This document shows, piece by piece, positions 8,127 through 15,102 of a stretch of 37,114 nucleotides of DNA. The translations under genes and the position numbers were made by a program. This stretch comes from a virus: positions 1-37,114 of the IMG/VR virus record IMGVR_UViG_3300025879_000049; one strand, 5' to 3'. The notes below the pieces were generated by a model that had not been told where the DNA came from, did no database searches, and worked only from the letters and a program-made list of their open reading frames with translations. Every line of letters begins with the position of its first letter. The stretch's first letter is position 1.

Positions 8127-9311
8127 ATGGCAAATTTAAACAAAGGAATTATTTCACCAGTTATAGAATCTAAAAATGGTTTTGTATTTCATGCCGGTGG
8201 ACAAAATTTCAGAATGACGGGAAGTCATATCGAAAAAGTCACTAATGTTTCAGAAGAGTTTTCATTTTTAGTTAAAGCAAATGAATTGTTTAACATTACT
8301 AATGAAGGTGTTTCTTTTTACTATGACTATAACAATAAGAAGACTATTTCTAAAGTTAATGAATCAGCATTAGATAACTTTAATACGTTAGTAGAACTAG
8401 ATAAAAAGATTAATTTCTTAAATGAAAACATTAAATCATACAAAGTATCTGGTAAGAAATTAGCAGTAACTGAAGTTGAAAATGAATTAGCAGTTTTAGA
8501 ATCATCAAAACTTAATTTACTTACAGAATCAATCGTAGTTAAATTATCTTATAGTGTATCTGAGAATAAGTTTTATGCAGGTAATGTAGAATTAGCATAT
8601 TCAACATCTCTTCCTCTTGCAGAATCCTTATTAGCTGCAGCATATATTAAGTATAATGACAAAGCATTGATCAATTTATTTGAATTTGCATCTAAAAATC
8701 ATAATCATTATAACGTATTAGAATTTATCTCAGAATCCAGAGACGGAGATGTTAGAGTTTTAGCAATGAGAGCAGATAATAACATGTTCGTGTATAGAAT
8801 TAATGAAGCTACTAAAATTGAAAAATTCACAAAACTTTTAGCAGATGCAGCGATAGAATATGTTGCTGAAAATACAGGTGCAGATATTACAACAATGGTT
8901 GAAGATATCTTAGAATCTTACAAAGAAAGAAGAGCTGCTAAATTAGCAAAGACACAATTAATGCATGAAATGATTGCATTCTTAAAAGATCAAAAGGGTA
9001 GATTATCAGAAGCAAATAGAAATTTACCAGATATTAAAGCAGCTGACAACTTATTAAATAGTGAAATAACTAGAATCTCTGAAGAATTAGCTGATTTACA
9101 AAATGAAGATCTTTTAACGAGAGACGATGGTTATGTTAGTGCAGAAACAACAGTAGAATCAGAAGATTTACCACTAGGATCTAAAGTTAAAGTAGATGCT
9201 TTAGAATTCACAGGAAAAGGTAAATCAGATATCTTAACGGTTTTCGTAAACGAAGAGCCAATGAGAATAGAGAAAAATAAACTTAAAATCGCAGCAGAAG
9301 ATTCGATTTAA
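8127..9311 (+). CDS. Unknown late protein, probably virion or assembly related
   Basis: A 394-residue protein I do not recognise. It is Glu/Lys/Ser-rich with helical segments (about residues 95-135 and 270-330, possible coiled coils) and a beta-rich C-terminal end (SKVKVDALEFTGKGKSDI) that looks like a small OB or SH3-like module. There is no signal peptide or membrane segment. It has its own late-promoter-like motif and is closed by a strong terminator, so it appears to end a late transcription unit. A structural or assembly role is inferred from context only. Confidence 0.75.
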   Translation: MANLNKGIISPVIESKNGFVFHAGGQNFRMTGSHIEKVTNVSEEFSFLVKANELFNITNEGVSFYYDYNNKKTISKVNESALDNFNTLVELDKKINFLNENIKSYKVSGKKLAVTEVENELAVLESSKLNLLTESIVVKLSYSVSENKFYAGNVELAYSTSLPLAESLLAAAYIKYNDKALINLFEFASKNHNHYNVLEFISESRDGDVRVLAMRADNNMFVYRINEATKIEKFTKLLADAAIEYVAENTGADITTMVEDILESYKERRAAKLAKTQLMHEMIAFLKDQKGRLSEANRNLPDIKAADNLLNSEITRISEELADLQNEDLLTRDDGYVSAETTVESEDLPLGSKVKVDALEFTGKGKSDILTVFVNEEPMRIEKNKLKIAAEDSI

Positions 9312-9329
9312 ACATGTATATTATTATTT

Positions 9330-9363
9330 AAAAAGCCCATTTGGAAACAATTGGGCTTTTTTT
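9330..9363 (+). terminator. Intrinsic terminator after the 8127 gene
   Basis: Stem AAAAAGCCCA / TGGGCTTTTT with a short loop and a T run. It separates the preceding late unit from the gp55 unit. Confidence 0.88.
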
Positions 9364-9377
9364 AGTATAATACTAAA

Positions 9378-9388
9378 CATATATAAAG
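9378..9388 (+). promoter_or_regulatory. Late-promoter-like variant before gp55
   Basis: CATATATAAAG ends only 3 bases before the ATG at 9392. This is too close for a leader if transcription starts 6-7 bases downstream as in T4, so it may be a chance match or give a leaderless product. Confidence 0.3.
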
Positions 9389-9391
9389 ATT

Positions 9392-9772
9392 ATGGCCAGA
9401 AAAAAGAATTATTTAAATAATAAAGACTTATATAACGAATTAGTAAAATCTAAAGAATTAGATAAATTAACGCCAACTGCAGAAAAAATGTTGGTGCTTT
9501 TAGCAGAAAGAACTATTAACAAACTAAATTATGTTAACAGCGACGACAGGAACGATTGTCTTCAATTTGCGTTATTAGATCTACTTAAATATTGGAGAAA
9601 CTTTAATCCAAAATATCCAAATGCGTTTGCATATTTTACAGAAATTGCAAAACGAGGATATGCAAAGGGTTGGAATAAAATTCACCCACAAAAATATAAA
9701 GGAACTTTATCAATCGACAGAATTACTACTAATGGTGGAAGTGATGATAGCGGCGGAATGTTTAATATTTAA
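9392..9772 (+). CDS. 55: gp55-like late transcription sigma factor
   Basis: A 126-residue protein that follows T4 gp55 along its length: YLNNKDLYNELVKSKE matches the gp55 start (YVNNKELLQAI), then LAERTINKLNYVNSD, DLLKYWRNFNPKYPNAFAYF and EIAKRGYAKGWNKI. This is the reduced sigma region-2 core that recognises TATAAATA-type late promoters. T4 gp55 is longer (185) and ends in a clamp-binding tail; here the end is short (SGGMFNI), so clamp contact may be different or weaker. It lies directly upstream of gp4 with no gap. Confidence 0.85.
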   Translation: MARKKNYLNNKDLYNELVKSKELDKLTPTAEKMLVLLAERTINKLNYVNSDDRNDCLQFALLDLLKYWRNFNPKYPNAFAYFTEIAKRGYAKGWNKIHPQKYKGTLSIDRITTNGGSDDSGGMFNI

Positions 9773-10246
9773 ATGTCAATAAAGAATCTCAAACCAACTG
9801 GAAATTCTGGATTTGTACAAGGGTATTTTACACCAACAAATCCAGAAAAATATATTGGGCCAATTCCAATTATTTATAGATCTTCATGGGAACGTAAATT
9901 TATGATCATGTGTGATACTAGAGATAGTGTAATTAAATGGTCCAGTGAACCAGTTGAGATTAACTATATATGGTCATTCGATAAAAGAGAACACAAATAT
10001 TATCCAGATTTCTATATGAAAACTAGAGGTATTGATGGAGACGAAGAGTTTTTAATAGAAATTAAACCAGAGGCACAAATTACAAAGCCAACTCCACCTA
10101 AAAAGAATAGTCAAAAGGCACTTAAATCCTATAAGTTTTTAGCAGAACAGTATATAAAAAATAGAGATAAATATAAATATGCAAAGGCATGGGCTGAAAA
10201 TAGAGGTTGGAGGTTCATAGTTCTAACAGAAAAGTCTCTTAAATAA
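9773..10246 (+). CDS. 4: gp4-like head completion nuclease
   Basis: A 157-residue protein with the T4 gp4 (gp50/65) pattern: GYFTPTNPEKYIG, IIYRSSWERKFM, IKWSSEPVEINY, KYYPDFYM and FLIEIKPEAQI, ending AENRGWRFIVLTEKSLK. The E..PDF..EIK arrangement is the TnsA-like restriction-endonuclease core. Gp4 acts at completion of DNA-filled heads, before tail joining. The ATG immediately follows the gp55 stop, and its TAA shares one base with the next ATG (TAATG). Confidence 0.88.
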   Translation: MSIKNLKPTGNSGFVQGYFTPTNPEKYIGPIPIIYRSSWERKFMIMCDTRDSVIKWSSEPVEINYIWSFDKREHKYYPDFYMKTRGIDGDEEFLIEIKPEAQITKPTPPKKNSQKALKSYKFLAEQYIKNRDKYKYAKAWAENRGWRFIVLTEKSLK

Positions 10247-10872
10247 TGGGTAAAATAAAAAAAGAAATTAAGGATTTATCTAAGGAAGCTGGCAGTAAAA
10301 CTAAAGCACGAAAAAGCGCGGAAAAATGGTTTGATGAAGCTTCCAAATCTATTAGAGATAATACTGTAGCAAAACACAGTAAACCATTTAGGGTTGGAAT
10401 GATCCATGTATTTAGATATGAAAAACCTAAACACATTAAAACATTAGAATGGTGGGATATGAATCCTGTTGTGTTAGCTATGGATCCACATGAGAGTGGT
10501 ACGGACGTTGGAATTAATCTTAACTTATTACCAGTACAGATGAAAGAAGATCTATTAGATATGATCTATGATAGAATGGATGGTCAAATTAAATCTAAAA
10601 CAGGAAGATCTAAAGAAAATAATGCGTTAACACAAGGTGAAATTAATCTAATATACAAAGACGTTGTCAAGTTTTTAAAACAATTTGGATTTGATTTTGC
10701 TATTAGGCAATACATACCTCAACTAAAAAAGAATCAAAAAGTAGTTTCTTATGAAAGTTGGGCTAAAATAGCTCTTTGCGATTTTCAAGACTTAAATGGT
10801 ATTGGGATCAATGAAGTTAAAAGACAATTTAGAGAGCACCTAAAGGCGCGCTCAAAAAGAAAAGATATATAA
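10246..10872 (+). CDS. Candidate gp2-like DNA-end protector / head completion protein
   Basis: A 208-residue basic protein. The central motif (MIHVFRYEKPKHIKTLEWWD, then MNPVVLAM, then GINLNLLPVQMKEDLLDMIY) follows a pattern I associate with the T4-like gp2 group (FRY-PK, Leu/Tyr-Asp, GLN-HYLP, R-LL). The N-terminus is Lys/Ser-rich. Adjacency to gp4 matches the T4 gp2-gp4 neighbourhood. In T4, gp2 is carried on packaged DNA ends and protects them from RecBCD. Assignment is tentative; a baseplate wedge protein is the main alternative. Its last codons lie inside the next late-promoter motif. Confidence 0.45.
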   Translation: MGKIKKEIKDLSKEAGSKTKARKSAEKWFDEASKSIRDNTVAKHSKPFRVGMIHVFRYEKPKHIKTLEWWDMNPVVLAMDPHESGTDVGINLNLLPVQMKEDLLDMIYDRMDGQIKSKTGRSKENNALTQGEINLIYKDVVKFLKQFGFDFAIRQYIPQLKKNQKVVSYESWAKIALCDFQDLNGIGINEVKRQFREHLKARSKRKDI

Positions 10873-10873
10873 A
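10864..10873 (+). promoter_or_regulatory. Late-promoter-like motif overlapping a stop codon
   Basis: GATATATAAA overlaps the stop of the upstream gene (GAT-ATA-TAA reads Asp-Ile-stop), 22 bases before the portal ATG at 10896. Confidence 0.7.
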
Positions 10874-10895
10874 CAGAACATAATAATATAATAGT

Positions 10896-12488
10896 ATGGC
10901 AGGATTTAACGACAGAAATGGACCATTGAGTAATGGATCAAGACCTTTTAGCATTTCAAATGCTCTAAAGTCATTGTCTTCGTTCGGTATGCGCTATGAT
11001 GATTTAGTACTAAGACAATCACAAGCAATTGGACCAATGGAAGCTGAAATAGGTTATGGTCAAATGAACCCATTTGGGGTTGACAACGACGATATCTATG
11101 GTGCATTTGCAGCAATGTCTATGACAGACACTAACCTAAGATCTAATATTCCCTTCTTTGATCAATCATATGAAGGTAAAAGAGAAGAACTTAGAAAGTT
11201 TTCATTAAACGATGAAGTAGAAGATATTTTAGATATTCTTTGTGATGAAACTATCGTATATGATGAGAAAAACTTTTTCTGTTACCCTGAAATATTAGGT
11301 ATTGATATTTCAGAACAAGTAGATAAGGATCTTAATAAATATTTTAGACAAATCTATCACTATTTCGGTTTTAATTCTGACCAATCCGCATGGTATTTCT
11401 TTAGAAAATTTCTAATCGATGGTTATCTTGCATTTGAAATAATTTATTCTCCTGACCAAAAGGAAATTATTGGTTTTAAAGAATTAGATCCAATCACACT
11501 TATTCCTGGTTATAATCACGATGATGGTAAGAAAGTATGGGTACAATATAAAGATGATCCAGTTAAAGAACGTAAACTCTACGATTCACAGATTATCTAT
11601 ATTTCGTACTCTTCAATTACTACGGCATCAAGAGTTTCGTATATTGAGAGATTAACAAGAGCATTTAACTTGTTAAGAATTATGGAACACACCAGAGTTA
11701 TTTGGGCCGTGACCAACGCTTCATTTAGAATGAAGTTTGTTATTCCAGTTGGAGGTAAATCTAAGACTAGGGCAAAACAATCGCTTTCACAGTTAATGAA
11801 CTCATATAAAGAGTCAGTTGATTTTGATTGGGAATCAGGTACTTTGGCTACAGATGGTAAACCAATGCTACAGTTTAGTAAAGAGTATTGGTTACCTTCT
11901 AAAGATGGTGATTCACCAGAAATTGAAACACTTAACAGTGAAGGACCAGATCTTTCAGATACAGAAGCACTTAAATACTTCTCAGATAAATTAAAACACG
12001 TTTCAAAAATTCCTTACTCAAGATTCTTATATGAAGATGGTGGTGGAGACTTTAACTTAGCAGCAGATGGTATGATTAGAGATGAGATCAAGTTTGGTAA
12101 ATTTATCAAGCGTTTAAGATCTATCTTTATGGAAATTTTAGCTAAGCCTCTTTATATTCAAATGTGTCTTAAATACCCTGATTTTACAAATGATCCTCAA
12201 TTTAAAACTCAAATTGCACTTAGGTTCAATGAAGAAAATGTTTTCTCAGAATTAAAAGATATGGAATTGATGGAGAAGAGACTTGACTTTATAGGTACAA
12301 TGAGAGATAGTCTAATGACAACTAATCAAGAGACTATGGAAGAAGAATACTACTTCGATCAAGAATATTTAGTTAAGAAATATCTTAAATTAAGTGACGA
12401 CGAGATTAGAGCTAACGAAGCATTTAAATCTAAGTTAAAGAAGAAGACTGCTGAAGAGCCAGAGGCTGAAGATCCATTTGCAATGTAA
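10896..12488 (+). CDS. 20: gp20-like portal vertex protein
   Basis: A 530-residue protein, close to T4 gp20 (524). T4-type portal segments are present: a FGMRYDD/DIYGAFAAMS N-terminal region, LNDEVEDILDILCDETIV, the wing/clip domain (FRKFLIDGYLAFEIIY, FKELDPITLIPGY), YSRFLYEDGGGDFNLAADGM and RDEIKFGKFIKRLRSIFMEIL, which forms the crown/channel region. It forms the dodecameric portal that initiates prohead assembly and docks the terminase. The C-terminus is acidic and ends EAEDPFAM, a tail strikingly like that of the next gene (GDDPLAGM). Confidence 0.93.
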   Translation: MAGFNDRNGPLSNGSRPFSISNALKSLSSFGMRYDDLVLRQSQAIGPMEAEIGYGQMNPFGVDNDDIYGAFAAMSMTDTNLRSNIPFFDQSYEGKREELRKFSLNDEVEDILDILCDETIVYDEKNFFCYPEILGIDISEQVDKDLNKYFRQIYHYFGFNSDQSAWYFFRKFLIDGYLAFEIIYSPDQKEIIGFKELDPITLIPGYNHDDGKKVWVQYKDDPVKERKLYDSQIIYISYSSITTASRVSYIERLTRAFNLLRIMEHTRVIWAVTNASFRMKFVIPVGGKSKTRAKQSLSQLMNSYKESVDFDWESGTLATDGKPMLQFSKEYWLPSKDGDSPEIETLNSEGPDLSDTEALKYFSDKLKHVSKIPYSRFLYEDGGGDFNLAADGMIRDEIKFGKFIKRLRSIFMEILAKPLYIQMCLKYPDFTNDPQFKTQIALRFNEENVFSELKDMELMEKRLDFIGTMRDSLMTTNQETMEEEYYFDQEYLVKKYLKLSDDEIRANEAFKSKLKKKTAEEPEAEDPFAM

Positions 12489-12504
12489 AAATAAAGATAA
12501 AAAA

Positions 12505-12515
12505 GATATATAAAT
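12505..12515 (+). promoter_or_regulatory. Late-promoter-like motif abutting a start codon
   Basis: GATATATAAAT with a single base between it and the ATG at 12517. If transcription starts 6-7 bases past the TATA core, the first base would be after the ATG, so this copy may not serve the adjacent gene. Confidence 0.5.
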
Positions 12516-12516
12516 T

Positions 12517-12855
12517 ATGAAAATTATTAAAACATTTGAAGACTTTATCTCTGAAGAAGCACTGAGAGCTGGAGAAAATTCTAAAGTAGTTATAGATGAC
12601 ATTGCTTTGGACTCAGGTTCAACTATTAAAGCTGCAGAAATTTTAGGTGCTATTACGGCGTCTATGACTGACGAAGAGTTTAAGCAATATTTCTATGACA
12701 ATTACGGAGAAGCTGCCTTTGGAGAAGGTGAGATAGATCAATTAGTAAAGATCTATAACGATAAGCAAGCCGAAGATTTAGAGGCTGAAAAAGAGGCTGA
12801 AAAAGAGGAAGAAGAAGGCGCAGAAGGCGGCGATGATCCTCTGGCTGGAATGTAA
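12517..12855 (+). CDS. Small acidic prohead core protein (gp67 position)
   Basis: A 112-residue acidic protein between portal and protease, the position of the small prohead core proteins gp67/gp68 in T4. Its N-terminus (MKIIKTFEDFISE) closely resembles the capsid-targeting propeptide of T4 internal proteins (MKTYQEFIAE) that gp21 cuts after the Glu, predicting cleavage after ISE. The C-terminal half is nearly pure Glu/Asp/Ala/Lys and ends GDDPLAGM, resembling the portal tail. The role is inferred from position, charge and N-terminus; no sequence family was recognised. Confidence 0.65.
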   Translation: MKIIKTFEDFISEEALRAGENSKVVIDDIALDSGSTIKAAEILGAITASMTDEEFKQYFYDNYGEAAFGEGEIDQLVKIYNDKQAEDLEAEKEAEKEEEEGAEGGDDPLAGM

Positions 12856-12879
12856 TAAGATATTTCAATAATAAAGTAT

Positions 12880-12892
12880 GATATATATTAAA
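12880..12892 (+). promoter_or_regulatory. Late-promoter-like variant before the protease/scaffold
   Basis: GATATATATTAAA, a divergent copy 19 bases before the ATG at 12912. Confidence 0.45.
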
Positions 12893-12911
12893 AATAGAAA
12901 AATAAAATATT

Positions 12912-14981
12912 ATGAATAATATTAACGATTTATTAATCGTCGAGATGTCTTCATCCGCTCTGAATGTTACTACATCAGAGAATAAAGATTATATTCTAGA
13001 AGGTGTTTTTGGTCAAATTGATCAAAAAAATAGAAACAATCGTATCTATACCGAATCTGAATATGTTCCTCAAATTGAAGCATTACAGGCAAAAATTGGA
13101 GCTAGCAAATTATTGGGTGAATTAGATCACCCTGCGCAGTTCGACATTTCTTTAAAGAACGTATCACATATCATTGAAGAATTAACTTACGACAAAGAGA
13201 GTAAAGAAGTAAGAGGACGTATCAAATTATTAGATACTGATGCTGGTCGTCAAGCTAAGGCTTTAGTAGATGCTGGTGTTCCTTTACAAATTTCATCTAG
13301 AGCAGCGGGTGCAGTAGAATCTAATGGACAAGTGAAGATCAAACAATTATTTACGTATGATCTAGTCGCTGATCCAGGTTTTGAAAACGCTGAACTAAAA
13401 AGAGTTAACGAATCTTATGGTTACGACAATGACGGTTTATTGTCTATTTATGAGATTAATAAAATGAACTCTAATGAAGAAAACATTGAAAATCAAAATA
13501 CAAACATAGAAATAAAAGAAAATAAAAACATGGCAGAATTTGTAAAATCTGAGGATTTCAATAAGTACTCTGAGTATTTAGCGAATGAAATCAAGACATT
13601 AAAGGAGTCTATTGAAGCTAAAGATGCTGAAGTTTCTGAAGACAACTCATTAGAAAATCTAAAAGAGCACAATGATCATATCGTAGAAAATGTTAATAAA
13701 TTAACTAACTACGTTGAGTATGTTGCTGGTAAATTAGATGAATCTATTCAATACACAGAGCACGTTGCTGAAAAAGCAGATCAAGGTATCTCTTATTCTG
13801 AGTCTTTGGCTGAGAAATTAGATCAAGGTATCTCTTATACAGAACATGTTGCTGAAGCAGTTTCTAAAGTTAAAGATTTCGCTAACTATTTAGCTGAAGC
13901 ACATAACGAAGGAGCTACATCACATACAACTTTATTAGAGTATGTTGAATACCTAAAAGAAAACTTACAATCAGTTTCTGAATATGCTGAATATATTGCA
14001 GAATCTTTAAACGAAACAGTTGAATCTGAAGAAGTTGAAGTTAACGTTGAAGCTGAAGAAGATAAAGAAGAAGACGTAGAATCAGCTGACAAAGTTGAAG
14101 GTGAAGAAGTTGCTAAAGACGTTGTTACTGAAGAGGAAGATCCTGCTAAAGACGCTGACGAAGCTGAAGAAACTGACGAAATAGAAAATATTGGAGATAA
14201 TTCAGAAGAAGGTGCAGTTGCTGCAGATAGCGATGAAGCTGGAAAAGAAGTTGAAGAAATCGAAGACGAAGAAGTAGAAGCTGGAGATAATTCAGAAGAA
14301 GGCGATGTCGAAGGTGAAGAAAACGGTGAAGATGCAGAAGATTTGGAATCTGACGCAGTAACTTCAGACTCAGAAGTAGAAGATGAGGTTGATGCGGCTG
14401 AAGCTGGTGAATCAGATGAAGAAGCAGAAGGCGAAGATGGTGCACATGATCCATTAGAAGCTTATAAATCAGAAATCTCTTCTAAGTTAGACGCTTTAGT
14501 TGAAAATGCAACGAGAAAAGAAAATGAATCTCCATCTTTCTTTAGAGTTGTTTCTTCTGCAACTAGAGAAAAATACAACACATTAAACGAAGCTGCTAAA
14601 ACTGAAGTTAGAAATACTGTTTCTAAAAGAGGTTTCATGACAGAATCTGAAATAGTATCATTAATGAATAGCGCACAACTAATTGTAGAGAGCGTAGGTG
14701 AACAACCGTTCTTTATTAGTGCAATGCCAGCAGAATATACTGAAGCATGGACAAACTTATCAGAAGCTAAGCAGAATCAAATTGTAGCACAATCTAAATA
14801 CCATACTTTAAATACTGAATATCAAGTTGCTAATTTCTGGCAAACTAGAGACTTAAGAGATACTTCAGTTGTAATGGAAAAAGTAGCAATGGTTACAGAA
14901 TCTAAAGAAGAAGCTAAATCTACATTAGGATATGACGTATCAGATATGGCAGATGCATTCAAAAAGAGATTTAACAAATAA
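12912..14981 (+). CDS. 21: Fused gp21-like prohead protease and gp22-like scaffold
   Basis: A 689-residue protein in one uninterrupted frame. Residues 1-185 are the gp21/S78-type prohead protease: KLLGELDHPAQF holds the catalytic His (H73), QISSRAAGAV the catalytic Ser (S128 or S129), and LVADPGF the family's third conserved segment. Residues 207-689 resemble a scaffold core: a helical region of 14-residue repeats (about 267-350), an acidic stretch (about 370-460) and a helical C-terminal domain. In T4 these are separate genes 21 (212 aa) and 22 (269 aa). The ATG at 13530 (residue 207), in an A-rich leader like this phage's other starts, could give a scaffold-only product. The protease would mature the head; the scaffold would organise and then be removed. 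Confidence 0.88.
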   Translation: MNNINDLLIVEMSSSALNVTTSENKDYILEGVFGQIDQKNRNNRIYTESEYVPQIEALQAKIGASKLLGELDHPAQFDISLKNVSHIIEELTYDKESKEVRGRIKLLDTDAGRQAKALVDAGVPLQISSRAAGAVESNGQVKIKQLFTYDLVADPGFENAELKRVNESYGYDNDGLLSIYEINKMNSNEENIENQNTNIEIKENKNMAEFVKSEDFNKYSEYLANEIKTLKESIEAKDAEVSEDNSLENLKEHNDHIVENVNKLTNYVEYVAGKLDESIQYTEHVAEKADQGISYSESLAEKLDQGISYTEHVAEAVSKVKDFANYLAEAHNEGATSHTTLLEYVEYLKENLQSVSEYAEYIAESLNETVESEEVEVNVEAEEDKEEDVESADKVEGEEVAKDVVTEEEDPAKDADEAEETDEIENIGDNSEEGAVAADSDEAGKEVEEIEDEEVEAGDNSEEGDVEGEENGEDAEDLESDAVTSDSEVEDEVDAAEAGESDEEAEGEDGAHDPLEAYKSEISSKLDALVENATRKENESPSFFRVVSSATREKYNTLNEAAKTEVRNTVSKRGFMTESEIVSLMNSAQLIVESVGEQPFFISAMPAEYTEAWTNLSEAKQNQIVAQSKYHTLNTEYQVANFWQTRDLRDTSVVMEKVAMVTESKEEAKSTLGYDVSDMADAFKKRFNK
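13530..14981 (+). other. Possible internal in-frame start for a scaffold-only product
   Basis: ATGGCAGAA at 13530 is in frame with the fused gene and preceded by GAAAATAAAAAC, the same A-rich context and ATGGCA opening as many genes here. Initiation would give a 483-residue protein without the protease, analogous to lambda Nu3 within C. This is a suggestion from context only. Confidence 0.45.
13710..13961 (+). repeat. 14-residue (42-bp) helical repeats in the scaffold
   Basis: Six consecutive 14-residue units begin at residues 267, 281, 295, 309, 323 and 337, of the form Y-T-E-H-V-A-E-K-x-D-Q-G-I-S. The best three are 281-322. Fourteen is two heptads, so the repeat is likely a coiled-coil rod. 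LAE/VAE triplets recur at the same phase (E287, E301, E315, E329). Confidence 0.75.
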
Positions 14982-14995
14982 TCAAAAAGAATACT

Positions 14996-15008
14996 GATAT
15001 ATAAATAA
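14996..15008 (+). promoter_or_regulatory. Late-promoter-like motif for major capsid protein
   Basis: GATATATAAATAA, which contains the T4-type TATAAATA, lies 94 bases before the capsid ATG, giving an unusually long leader of roughly 90 bases. Confidence 0.72.
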
Positions 15009-15011
15009 CAA

Positions 15012-15055
15012 TCGACGATAAGGGTGACAGAAGCAGAAAACCCATTAAATGTCGA
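15012..15055 (+). other. Possible structured 5' leader of the capsid mRNA
   Basis: TCGAC (15012-15016) can pair with GTCGA (15051-15055), and GGGT (15022-15025) with ACCC (15040-15043), giving a nested two-part stem with internal loops. Only nine base pairs support it. Confidence 0.35.
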
Positions 15056-15102
15056 GTTTTTAACTAAACACAATTAATAAACAAAAAAAACGATCATTAA
15101 AA

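Noticed and set aside
14146-14454. A 102-residue minus-strand open frame opposite the acidic scaffold
   Set aside because: Reverse of GAA/GAAG-rich acidic codons giving Leu/His/Gln-rich nonsense; a shadow of composition.
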